DNA from: Planctomycetaceae bacterium
GTDB taxonomy: Bacteria; Planctomycetota; Planctomycetia; Planctomycetales; Planctomycetaceae
Reading direction: 5' to 3'
Assembly: GCA_021732785.1 (NCBI GenBank)
Contig: JAKFUG010000016.1
Span: forward strand, 1-34,810
Length of the DNA: 34,810 nucleotides
Below are positions 8,292 through 16,332 of this stretch, in pieces (the stretch's first letter is position 1; each line of letters begins with the position of its first letter). Below the pieces are notes generated by a model. It saw only the letters and a list, made by a program, of their open reading frames with translations. It was not told the origin of the DNA and ran no database searches. The position numbers and the translations under genes were made by a program.

Positions 8292-9263
8292 TATGGAGTA
8301 AACCGAATCATCCCGAATGGCGTTCCAGAAAAATTCCCGGCGGGACGGATGCACGGCAACGACGTTCGTTAACTCAATCACCTCTCCGGTGATCGGCTTG
8401 GCTTCGGATGCGAACAGCGACGCCACGTCCCAAAACTCTTCGTAACCGTATGTTTTCAATCGGTCGAAACACTCTTCTTGTGAACTTCCCGCCGAACTCA
8501 AAGCCAGCGAATTGACTTCCAGCCAAATGGTGGGCCGCGAGGCGGAAATGATTTCCTTGCCACCTTCGAGCACACGGCCTTCGAAGCCTTCGACGTCAAT
8601 TTTCATGATGTCGATTTTAGAAATCGCATGTGATCGGGCGTAATCATCCAGTGTGGTTGTCCGGCAGCGAATTTCTTTCGCTGAGCCGCCGCGACTGGCA
8701 TGCGTCTGTGAGATCGAGGCCGTTCCCGATCCGAATGCGGGTACGAAGAATGACGTCTCTCCCACATGGGACGAAACGGCCTCTCGAACTAGCGTGAGAT
8801 TCCGAAAAGCATTGGCGTCGATACTCCGCTGAATCGCGGCCGCCGCTCGAGGTTGTGGCTCGAAAGCCACGATTTGTGTGTCCTCAGGACGGGAGGCAGA
8901 CGCGAGCAGCCCGTAGAGTCCGTGATTCGATCCGACATCGAAGAACACGTCGCCGCTCTGGAGAATGTGACCGAGCATCCGTGACTCGTCGGTTCCATCA
9001 AGCCAACAGTCCAGAGTGTGGACGAACGATTCAAAATCGAGCAGATCGATGGCCAGCGCGTAACGCGCTGACGGGTCGCGCAGCACGGCAAACCCGTCCT
9101 GAATGTTGTTCGGGTTGGCACTGAAACGCTGAATGGTTCGCAAGAGCCGCGATGCGCCTGGCGTTCCTCCGATCGAATTCCGGGGAGCCATTCGGAGATA
9201 GGCCGCCCACACACGATACGCAAAAGGAAGCTGCTTTACGATGCGATGAGCCGGCCATTGCAT
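8286..9263 (-). CDS. FkbM-family SAM-dependent methyltransferase
   Basis: Probably methylates a hydroxyl of a sugar, glycan or secondary metabolite using S-adenosylmethionine. The ATG at 9263 gives 325 residues and has GAGG about 10 nt upstream; a longer GTG-initiated form would run into the upstream gene. The SAM site is at about residues 105-120 (VFFDVGSNHGLYGLL), followed by VAFEPQPRAAAAIQRSIDAN. The FkbM signature is RCRTTTLDDYA and then IMKIDVEGFEGRVLEGG. The N-terminal 100 residues have no recognised domain. No glycosyltransferase or cell-wall neighbour indicates the substrate. It converges on, and overlaps by 6 bp, the MATE gene. Confidence 0.9.
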   Translation of the reverse strand: MQWPAHRIVKQLPFAYRVWAAYLRMAPRNSIGGTPGASRLLRTIQRFSANPNNIQDGFAVLRDPSARYALAIDLLDFESFVHTLDCWLDGTDESRMLGHILQSGDVFFDVGSNHGLYGLLASASRPEDTQIVAFEPQPRAAAAIQRSIDANAFRNLTLVREAVSSHVGETSFFVPAFGSGTASISQTHASRGGSAKEIRCRTTTLDDYARSHAISKIDIMKIDVEGFEGRVLEGGKEIISASRPTIWLEVNSLALSSAGSSQEECFDRLKTYGYEEFWDVASLFASEAKPITGEVIELTNVVAVHPSRREFFWNAIRDDSVYSIS

Positions 9264-9319
9264 GAACTGCGACCTCGCCGCGCTCGGGATTGCCAGAATC
9301 AAACACCATTCATCGCGTG

Positions 9320-9772
9320 TTATTCGGGCTTCTTCTTTTCGAGCGTGCCCCACATGTGACCGCCGACTTTGTCGTGCTGCCAGGTGCCGGCGTAACGGTC
9401 GCCGTAGAACATCACGCGCGATGTGAACGTACCCAATCCCGGAATCGTCATATTGGTGAGCGAGATCACCGGCGTGTCGTCGGCCCAGTAGACTTTCACG
9501 GGGACGGGGAACTCCACGTTCTTGTCGCCATACTTGATCCTGGCCGTGATGATCCAGTTGTCTCCTTCGATTTTCTCGGCCTTGGTAATGTCGTAGCGTT
9601 CGGCTTTGTTACCATCGCGTCCGGCAATGGAAAAGGTCCCCACCAGGGATGTTCCGGTGAGACTGTCCGCAAAGGCTTTTTCGAGTTCGGCTTGATCTTT
9701 GGTGGCAGGAGGATCCGCAGCGAACGCAGAGGCGGCGAAACTCATCAGACAGAGGGCAAGCAGGCGGGACAT
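9320..9772 (-). CDS. Small secreted protein of unknown function
   Basis: This 150-residue protein starts at the ATG at 9772 with GGAG 8 nt upstream. A signal peptide ([20 protein letters not shown]) is cleaved near residue 19. The mature part looks like a single small beta-rich domain ([50 protein letters not shown]) with conserved-looking aromatic/Gly segments near the end ([22 protein letters not shown]). I do not recognise a named family. It lies 56 bp upstream of the methyltransferase on the same strand and could be co-transcribed with it; it is divergent from mazG. Confidence 0.75.
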   Translation of the reverse strand: MSRLLALCLMSFAASAFAADPPATKDQAELEKAFADSLTGTSLVGTFSIAGRDGNKAERYDITKAEKIEGDNWIITARIKYGDKNVEFPVPVKVYWADDTPVISLTNMTIPGLGTFTSRVMFYGDRYAGTWQHDKVGGHMWGTLEKKKPE

Positions 9773-9917
9773 CGACAGGTCTCCGGAATCAACACATGAG
9801 GGAAAGAAACCACTGCCGCGGTGCGCGGTTCTCAAGGCTTTGATACTATCGCCCCAGCACCGGTTTCGACAAACTGAACGGGAACGATTTAACCCCGAAT
9901 TCCTATTGTGCAATGAC

Positions 9918-10817
9918 ATGAATCCCACTGAAACCCGCCCTCCCGGCACGCCGCCGGATCCGGAACGGCTGCATTCCACCTGGCAGAAACTCGTCGATGT
10001 CGTGGCCCGACTTCGTTCGCCCACCGGTTGTCCGTGGGATCGCGAACAGACGCTGGAAACGATCAAGCCGTACACGCTGGAAGAAACGTATGAATTGCTG
10101 GAAGCGATCGACTCCGGCAATGACGTGGAAATCGTTGAAGAACTCGGCGATGTCCTGTTGCAGGTGGTGCTCGACAGCCAAATCGGTGCCGACGAAGGGC
10201 GCTTCGATTTGATCGACGTCACGGAACGGATCACGCAGAAGCTCATTGCCCGGCATCCGCATGTGTTCGGCGATGTCGAAGCTCGCACCGCCGCCGAGGT
10301 GAAGCAGCACTGGGACCGCATCAAGCAGCAGGAAAAACAGCGGGAGTCCATCTTCGACGGTCTCCCGGCAGCGCTTCCCGCACTCGCTCGCGCGGCACGC
10401 ATCGCCGACAAAGCCGCACGAGTGGGATACGATTTTCCGTCGCGTGACATGCTCTTCGACAAGCTGCGGGAGGAACTCGATGAACTCGCGCAAGAACTCT
10501 TTCCCAACGGTGTCATCCCTGTGGTTGCCGCGACGGTGGACGCGCCGGTGATTGCGGATGAATCCATCACCGACGCCGCGCTGCGCGACCGCGTGGAGGG
10601 GGAACTCGGCGACGTGTTGTTCGTCCTCGCGAACATCGCCCGCCGCTGGCACATCAACCCAGAAGAGGCGTTACGCCGCAGCAACGCGAAGTTCGAACGC
10701 CGCGTGCGATACATCGAAGCCGCGCTGCGACAACAGGGCAAAACCCTGCGCGATGTCACTCTCGCCGAGATGGAAGTGCTTTATCAAGCGGGGAAGAAAC
10801 AGGAATCACGCGAATAG
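9918..10817 (+). CDS. mazG: Nucleoside triphosphate pyrophosphohydrolase MazG
   Basis: Hydrolyses (d)NTPs to NMP and pyrophosphate, cleaning the nucleotide pool in the cytoplasm. The 299-residue protein has two tandem MazG domains. The first (about 20-115) has [20 protein letters not shown] and the metal-binding pair EETYE and EELGDVLLQ. The second (about 150-280) has EELDELAQE and [17 protein letters not shown]. Between the EExxE half and the EGELGD half of the second domain is a stretch of about 25 residues ([20 protein letters not shown]) that looks like an insertion. The ATG at 9918 is chosen because it begins the family-like sequence; no good Shine-Dalgarno is seen. It converges on the propeller gene at 10865. 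Confidence 0.95.
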   Translation: MNPTETRPPGTPPDPERLHSTWQKLVDVVARLRSPTGCPWDREQTLETIKPYTLEETYELLEAIDSGNDVEIVEELGDVLLQVVLDSQIGADEGRFDLIDVTERITQKLIARHPHVFGDVEARTAAEVKQHWDRIKQQEKQRESIFDGLPAALPALARAARIADKAARVGYDFPSRDMLFDKLREELDELAQELFPNGVIPVVAATVDAPVIADESITDAALRDRVEGELGDVLFVLANIARRWHINPEEALRRSNAKFERRVRYIEAALRQQGKTLRDVTLAEMEVLYQAGKKQESRE

Positions 10818-10864
10818 CCGCTTGCGGTTTCGCGCCTCGACAACTGTCGTCTTGCAGTGCTGTC

Positions 10865-12139
10865 CTATTCACCGCGCAGATCAAAACACGCCAGCGTGCG
10901 CTCATTGCGAACGTACCATCGGCCGTTCGCCAGGGCCGGTAGTGCGCGTGTTGTGCCGGTGAGTAATTTCAGTTTCACCTTCTCGACATATTTACCGGGA
11001 TCCAGTGCTACCACGCGGAGTTCGCCGTCGGTCTGCATCACCAGCAGTTGCCCCTCGGCGGCAATGAGCGTGGCGTACTGCGGCAGCGAATCTTCCCATT
11101 TCACTTTCCGCGTCGCGGGATCGAAACACTTCAGGCTGACCGGGCCGCCGTCTTGCCGACCATCGACACCGTATACCATGCCGTTGTGAATGATGGGCGT
11201 GGTGTATTGACTCGACAGGACTTCGTTTTCCCACACGACGTTGGCACTGTCCGCGGTGAGTTTCACCAGCTTTGCTCCAATGCCGTAGCTGGCGGTGAGA
11301 AGTGCAGAATCGCCGATCAGGACGGGGGTCGCACCGTTGACGGTCGGGCCGCGGGCACCGAAGGGAACGCGAAACGTTTCCTTGCCCGTGGCGGCTTCGA
11401 GGCCAAGGAATTGATAGCGTGTGATCGCCAGCACCCGGCGTTGGCCTTCAATGGTCGCGGCAATCGGCGCGGCGTAACTGGCAAGTTCATCGCTGGTCCG
11501 CCAGACGGGTTTGCCGGTGGCGATATCAAACGCGACCATGCCCGCGCCCTTCGGACCACCGACATTGACGATCACGAGTTTGCCGTCAACTAACGGCGCA
11601 CTTCCCGCACCGAAGTAACCACCGGGGGCGCTGAACTCTTTGTGTGTCTCGCGGTTCCACACTGCGGCACCGGTTTTGAAGTCGACGCAAATCAACCGGC
11701 CTTGCGCTCCATAAGCGAAGACCTTCCCGCCGGCAATTGTCGGGACAGCACGCGGTCCGTCATCGTCGACAATGGCGGCCTGGAACGTGGTGGGGAAGCC
11801 TTGTTTCCACCGCGGCTTGCCGGTTTCCGCATCATAAGCCGAAAGCGTTTCCTCGTCATTCTGGCGATGAAACAGCACGACGGTTCCCTCCGCCACCGCG
11901 ACACCGGCCAGTCCGGATCCACACGGAACCGACCACGCCGGCGCGAGTTTGCCGCCGGCCCATTGAGATCGCAGGGTTTCTTTCTCCGCGATGCCATTCC
12001 GCTGCGGACCAAGAATCTGCGGCCAATCGCCGGCGCTCAACAATTCCGGCACGCACGCCATCATCGAGCAGACGACAAACAATCGAACTGCTCGCAATCC
12101 ATTCCCGCCCATCACAGCTTGTCTCCGTCGCGATGTCAT
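10865..12139 (-). CDS. Exported PQQ-like beta-propeller repeat protein
   Basis: This 424-residue protein has an N-terminal signal (LRAVRLFVVCSMMACVPELL) followed by GDWPQILGPQRNGIAE, an opening typical of planctomycete PQQ-like propeller proteins. The rest is repeated blades with the pattern hydrophobic strand-ATGK-W (YDAETGKPRWKQGF, VDFKTGAAVWNRE, FDIATGKPVWRTS, LEAATGKETFRVP, FDPATRKVKWED). These are quinoprotein/BamB-like blades. No dehydrogenase active site is evident, so a binding or scaffold role in the periplasm is as likely as catalysis. The start at ATG 12139 is preceded by GAGAGAAAG. It is divergent from the HAD gene and converges on mazG. Confidence 0.88.
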   Translation of the reverse strand: MTSRRRQAVMGGNGLRAVRLFVVCSMMACVPELLSAGDWPQILGPQRNGIAEKETLRSQWAGGKLAPAWSVPCGSGLAGVAVAEGTVVLFHRQNDEETLSAYDAETGKPRWKQGFPTTFQAAIVDDDGPRAVPTIAGGKVFAYGAQGRLICVDFKTGAAVWNRETHKEFSAPGGYFGAGSAPLVDGKLVIVNVGGPKGAGMVAFDIATGKPVWRTSDELASYAAPIAATIEGQRRVLAITRYQFLGLEAATGKETFRVPFGARGPTVNGATPVLIGDSALLTASYGIGAKLVKLTADSANVVWENEVLSSQYTTPIIHNGMVYGVDGRQDGGPVSLKCFDPATRKVKWEDSLPQYATLIAAEGQLLVMQTDGELRVVALDPGKYVEKVKLKLLTGTTRALPALANGRWYVRNERTLACFDLRGE

Positions 12140-12286
12140 TTCTTTCTCTCGCGGCAGAATACCGCAATGCGTGGTTTCGTGCAGCACGACTCAACATCGA
12201 TTCGCCGAGGTGGCAGCATCTTGCCATTTCTGCGAAAGTCATTGTTCGTGGCAAAGCGGTCGTATTTGGAACAAGGAATCGTTGTC

Positions 12287-13123
12287 GTGGTGCTGGGAGA
12301 AAAATCGTTGTGGGAATGGCATCGTCCGTGGACTACTCCGATGCGCCCGCGGTGTGCGGTGTTCGATTTCGATGGCACACTCAGCCTGATTCGCGGTGGG
12401 TGGACCGAAATCATGGTCACGATGATGGCCGACCATCTCCTGACACTGCCCGGCACAAAGGAAACCGCGGAGACCTTGCACGAAACCGTGCGACACTATG
12501 TGCTCGGCCTTAACGGCAAACCCACGATTTACCAGATGCAGCGGTTTGCTGCGGAAATCACGGCCCGTGGCGGCGAAGCCGAACATCCGCAGCATTATCA
12601 CGAAGAATATCTGCGGCGGCTCGGTATCCGAATCGATGAACGCAAAGCCCGCATTCGAGCCGGAGAGGCGACACCCGATGATCTACTCGTTCCCGGTGCG
12701 CGTGAATTCCTGATGACGCTGGCCAAAGCCGGCGTGGAACTCACACTCGCCAGCGGGACCGAACAGGTTTTCATCGAAGAAGAGTCCCGCGTGCTCGGCA
12801 TTGATGCGTTTTTTGAAGGCCGCATCTATGGCCCCGGAACCGATCCGATGGCTTTCACCAAGCTGCAGGTGATGCAGGATCTGCTATCGCGACACGGCAT
12901 CGATGCCGCCGCGCTCATTGGTGTGGGAGATGGTGTCGTCGAAACGCAAAATATGTCGGGGCTGGGTGGCTTGACCATCGGGGTCGCCAGCGATGAGCAA
13001 CTTCGCGCGGGGGCTTGCGAGCCCTGGAAGCGCGAGCGGCTCATCGAATCGGGAGCGCATCTGATTATCCCGGATTATCAGCACGCGGCGGAACTTGCCG
13101 AGCGGTTGGTGGGTCGCGGTTAA
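12287..13123 (+). CDS. HAD-superfamily hydrolase (phosphatase)
   Basis: A cytoplasmic phosphatase with a Rossmann-like HAD core and helical cap. The GTG at 12287 is chosen because AAGGA lies 9 nt upstream and the extra residues (LGEKSLWEWHRPW) look like protein; the ATG at 12341 would be 18 residues shorter. The protein has 278 residues. Motif I is VFDFDGTLSLIRGGW (nucleophile Asp27, acid Asp29), motif II is LTLASGTE (about residue 155), the Lys is in AFTKLQVMQ, and motif IV is GVGDGVVET (about 211). A cap domain of about 100 residues lies between motifs I and II. The layout is like phosphoglycolate phosphatase-type enzymes, but the substrate is not determined. Confidence 0.88.
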   Translation: MVLGEKSLWEWHRPWTTPMRPRCAVFDFDGTLSLIRGGWTEIMVTMMADHLLTLPGTKETAETLHETVRHYVLGLNGKPTIYQMQRFAAEITARGGEAEHPQHYHEEYLRRLGIRIDERKARIRAGEATPDDLLVPGAREFLMTLAKAGVELTLASGTEQVFIEEESRVLGIDAFFEGRIYGPGTDPMAFTKLQVMQDLLSRHGIDAAALIGVGDGVVETQNMSGLGGLTIGVASDEQLRAGACEPWKRERLIESGAHLIIPDYQHAAELAERLVGRG

Positions 13124-13131
13124 AACACGGA

Positions 13132-13159
13132 TTGGAACGGCGTCGCAGTGTGTTAGAAT
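13132..13159 (+). promoter_or_regulatory. Putative sigma-70-type promoter for protease-thioredoxin gene
   Basis: TTGGAA (13132-13137), a 16-nt spacer, then TAGAAT (13154-13159), 48 bp upstream of the start at 13208. The -10 box matches 5 of 6 consensus positions and the -35 box 4 of 6. No experimental support. Confidence 0.4.
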
Positions 13160-13207
13160 CGTATCTGCGACTCTGGCCCACGGCTTGCACTTCACAGGAT
13201 CACACGC

Positions 13208-15298
13208 ATGGATCGTTCACGATTGACCGGTTGGCTGGCGGGCGGCTTGTTGCTGATGGCGTGGAGTTCCGCGGGAGCGCAAGCCCCGGGGACGGTCATC
13301 GAAGTCGATGGAACCATGTCCCGCAATCGGGCGTTGCTCAAACAAGCGGCAGCGCTGCGCGAAGCGGGCGAATTGATGTCCGAAGAAACGCTGCGCTCGC
13401 AACTCGCACAGCCGACACCGAGCGCGATCGCCTTCCCGCCTGCCAATCGTCGCCGCATGACCGCCCGGCAAGTCGCCCAAGTGGCCCGTGAAGCCATGGT
13501 GCGAGTAGGTTGGTACGGCCGCCGCGGGGAAAAAACCCGGTGGGAGATTCATCTCACCGGTGGTTACGCTGTCACTGGCGACGGGATTGTCGCGACCTGC
13601 CATCACTGTGTGATCCCGATGAAAGGGTTGCACGATGCCGCGCTGGTCGCCGTCGATCATACAGGCACGGTGCGCGCGGTAACGGCAGTTGTCGCGGCGA
13701 ACAAAGCGCTGGATGCGTGCCTGCTTCGTGTCGCCGGGGAGCCGCTGAAACCGTTGCCATTGTCCGACAACGTCGCCGTGGGAGATGCGGCGTACTGTTT
13801 CAGCGACCCGTACGATCAACATGGATATTTCAGCGAAGGGATCGTCAACCGGTTCTACTGGCTCAAGAAAAAACGGGGCGAACCGAATACTCTCGGCGAA
13901 TTACAGCACCTGCGGATCAACGTGAGCACCGACTGGGCGCCGGGTTCCAGTGGTGCCGCGGTGCTCGACGGCTATGGCAATGCGATTGGCCATGTCGCCC
14001 GGATCAATCCGCTGACGCTGGATGGCCCCGGTGTGATGCCCGCGGAAGAAGAAGCCCAGGAAGGTGCGGTGCCAGAGTCCGAAATCAAACGGCCGCGCGG
14101 ATCGGCAACGGCGTCGGAAACCACGCTGATGGTGGTTCATGAAGCGATCCCCGCGCGAGGGATTCTCGCGATGGCCGGGGCCTGGGACCCCAAAGCCACC
14201 GCAATCCAATCGACAGTGAAAGCTCAACCCACGACCGCTCCCACGGCTCCTTCGGCTTTCCAACCGGTGAAGCCCGCCGAACCCACATTGGACATCGGCA
14301 TGCCCGCGCCGCCGCTCAAAGTCTCGAAATGGCTGCAGGGTGATGCCGTCGAAAAATTTGATGCCGATCACGCTTACGTGGTGGAATTCTGGGCCACGTG
14401 GTGCGGACCGTGTCGGACCTCGATTCCGCATCTCAACGAACTTCACGAAAAGTTCGCCGACAAAGGCGTGATTGTCATCGGCCAGGATTGCTGGGAACGC
14501 GATGACGATCTGGTTGAGCCCTTCGTGAAAGAGATGGGCGAGAAGATGACGTACCGGGTCGCCTACGATGATAAGTCGGAGATCGAAAAAGGAGCGATGG
14601 CCCGCACCTGGATGGAAGCGGCGGGGCAATCGGGGATTCCGACGGCGTTCGTCATCGATAAGGAACAACGGATTGCCTGGATCGGACATCCGATGGAACT
14701 GAACGATTCCATTCTGACGGCGGTGCTGGCGGGAACGTTTGATGTTGAACTCGCCAGGCGGGAACGTGTCGCCCAGCAGAAATTCATGCAAACGGCCCGC
14801 GAGATCATGCGCAACGTGGCGGTCGCCGTTCAGGCCAAGGATTGGGAAAAAGCCGAAGCGCTGGCCGACGAGTTCGAGAAGGCTGCCCCTGAAAAATACA
14901 AACCGACCGCCCGGATGCAGAAGCTGCGGATTGCCGTGGCGAAAAAAGACGGTTCGGCGATCAACCGCGTCGTGCTGCAAATCAGCGATGACGAAAAAAT
15001 CACCGGCATGGGTTTGAACCAGCTCGCGTGGCAAATGGCGTTGTTGACCGATGTCGAAGGGCTCGATCTGGAACTCGCCGAACGCCTGGCCCGCCGCGGC
15101 GTGGAACTCGCTCAGGAAAAAGAGAAAGCCGCGATTCTCGATACGCTCGCCCGCATCCTGTTCCGGCTCGATAAAAAAGACGAAGCGATTGCCCGCCAGA
15201 AGGAAGCGATCGAATTGAGTGAAGGAGAGCAGCGTGAGGCATTGCAGAAAACACTGGAGGCTTACGAAAAGGGCGAACTGCCGGATGCCAAGGAATGA
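13208..15298 (+). CDS. Trypsin-like serine protease fused to TlpA-type thioredoxin domain
   Basis: This 696-residue exported protein has a signal peptide at 1-24 (ending SSAGAQA) and an AGGA 8 nt before the ATG. Residues about 95-270 are a trypsin/HtrA-like fold with a plausible triad: His132 or His133 (GIVATCHHCV), Asp169 (NKALDACLLRV) and Ser248 (TDWAPGSSGAAV). Residues about 362-515 are a TlpA/redoxin domain with the CxxC active site at Cys399-Cys402 (FWATWCGPCRTS) and a cis-Pro in SGIPTAFVID. Residues about 520-690 are helical and TPR-like. The Pro/Ala/Thr-rich stretch 336-360 is a linker. It probably acts in the periplasm; coupling of proteolysis to thiol redox is inference. The stop overlaps the kinase start (ATGA). 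Confidence 0.92.
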   Translation: MDRSRLTGWLAGGLLLMAWSSAGAQAPGTVIEVDGTMSRNRALLKQAAALREAGELMSEETLRSQLAQPTPSAIAFPPANRRRMTARQVAQVAREAMVRVGWYGRRGEKTRWEIHLTGGYAVTGDGIVATCHHCVIPMKGLHDAALVAVDHTGTVRAVTAVVAANKALDACLLRVAGEPLKPLPLSDNVAVGDAAYCFSDPYDQHGYFSEGIVNRFYWLKKKRGEPNTLGELQHLRINVSTDWAPGSSGAAVLDGYGNAIGHVARINPLTLDGPGVMPAEEEAQEGAVPESEIKRPRGSATASETTLMVVHEAIPARGILAMAGAWDPKATAIQSTVKAQPTTAPTAPSAFQPVKPAEPTLDIGMPAPPLKVSKWLQGDAVEKFDADHAYVVEFWATWCGPCRTSIPHLNELHEKFADKGVIVIGQDCWERDDDLVEPFVKEMGEKMTYRVAYDDKSEIEKGAMARTWMEAAGQSGIPTAFVIDKEQRIAWIGHPMELNDSILTAVLAGTFDVELARRERVAQQKFMQTAREIMRNVAVAVQAKDWEKAEALADEFEKAAPEKYKPTARMQKLRIAVAKKDGSAINRVVLQISDDEKITGMGLNQLAWQMALLTDVEGLDLELAERLARRGVELAQEKEKAAILDTLARILFRLDKKDEAIARQKEAIELSEGEQREALQKTLEAYEKGELPDAKE

Positions 15299-16332
15299 CC
15301 GCGGAACCCCAGTGGCTGACTCCGGAAACGACCGCCGGATATCTGATCGAGCACGGCTGGCTATCCGATGATGATCGGGCCACCGTGCAGCCACTCGCAT
15401 GGGGCGTCTCGAATCTCGTCCTGCGTGTGGATGTCGCTGACAAACCGTCGTTCATCGTCAAGCAATCACGACCGCAATTGCGGACGAAGATCGAATGGCT
15501 CAGCCGCTGCGAACGGATCTACCGTGAAGCCGATGTCTTGCGAACGCTGTCGCCGCTGTTCGCCGGAGGTGTCGTCCCATCGGTTCTGTTTGAAGACCGG
15601 CCGAATTTTGTGATGGGGTTGGAAGCGATTCGGGCCGATCACGTCGTCTGGAAGGAGCAACTGCTCCGCGGTGAGATTCGGCTCGATGTCGCCGATCGCC
15701 TCGGAGCCATGCTGGCGACGATCCACACCCGCACGTTCGACAATCCGCAGTGTCTGCCCGATGCGGAGGACTGGTCGCTGTTTGATGAACTGCGGATCGA
15801 TCCGTTTTACCGGTACATCGCCCGCGTTCATCCGGTGATTCAAGAATCCATTCACGAACTGCTCGCCGAGATGGCGGCCCACCGCGTCTGCCTGGTACAT
15901 GCCGACTTCAGCCCGAAGAACGTGCTCGTTCATTCCGATGGTGTATCGCTCGTCGATTTCGAAACCGGTCATTGGGGCGACCCGGCGTTCGACCTCGGTT
16001 TCTTCTTGAGTCACCTGCTGCTCAAGTCGTTGCACCAACGACAGGAATTCGATCGCTGGGTGCTGCTGGTGGGACATTTTTGGTCGCGCTATCGCCGCGG
16101 ATTGATCGATGCCCGGACCGGATTGAACGTGGAAGACGTTTCACAGCGCACCCCGCGGCATCTCGCCGGATGTCTGCTCGCGCGGATCGACGGCAAAAGC
16201 CCGGTCGATTATCTCAGCGAAGACTGGAAGCAAGAGTTCGTCCGTCGGCATGCACTGGCATGGCTTGCCCATCCGCCGGTCGCATTGGAGCAACTCATCC
16301 CGGAATGGTTTTCGGACTTGCTGGCGGCGTAA
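15295..16332 (+). CDS. Aminoglycoside-phosphotransferase-family kinase
   Basis: A cytoplasmic small-molecule kinase with the APH/choline-kinase fold. The 345 residues show the ATP-binding lysine (FIVKQS, Lys56), the catalytic Brenner motif LVHADFSPKNVLVH (Asp204, Asn209) and the metal-binding VDFETGHWGDPAFDLGFF (Asp221). Substrates in this family range from antibiotics to sugars and methylthioribose, and nothing here fixes it. The start ATG overlaps the stop of the protease-thioredoxin gene in ATGA, so the two are probably translationally coupled even though one product is exported and the other cytoplasmic. The 3' end overlaps the convergent mdtC gene by 38 bp. Confidence 0.88.
   Translation: MTAEPQWLTPETTAGYLIEHGWLSDDDRATVQPLAWGVSNLVLRVDVADKPSFIVKQSRPQLRTKIEWLSRCERIYREADVLRTLSPLFAGGVVPSVLFEDRPNFVMGLEAIRADHVVWKEQLLRGEIRLDVADRLGAMLATIHTRTFDNPQCLPDAEDWSLFDELRIDPFYRYIARVHPVIQESIHELLAEMAAHRVCLVHADFSPKNVLVHSDGVSLVDFETGHWGDPAFDLGFFLSHLLLKSLHQRQEFDRWVLLVGHFWSRYRRGLIDARTGLNVEDVSQRTPRHLAGCLLARIDGKSPVDYLSEDWKQEFVRRHALAWLAHPPVALEQLIPEWFSDLLAA

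Noticed and set aside
12211..12226. Short inverted repeat TGGCA-N6-TGCCA between the propeller and HAD genes
   Set aside because: Five-bp arms are expected by chance in this length of GC-rich DNA.
11642..12286. N-terminal extension of the HAD hydrolase
   Set aside because: The frame is open, but this part is antisense to the propeller gene and does not look like a HAD protein; AAGGA before the GTG at 12287 sets a better start.
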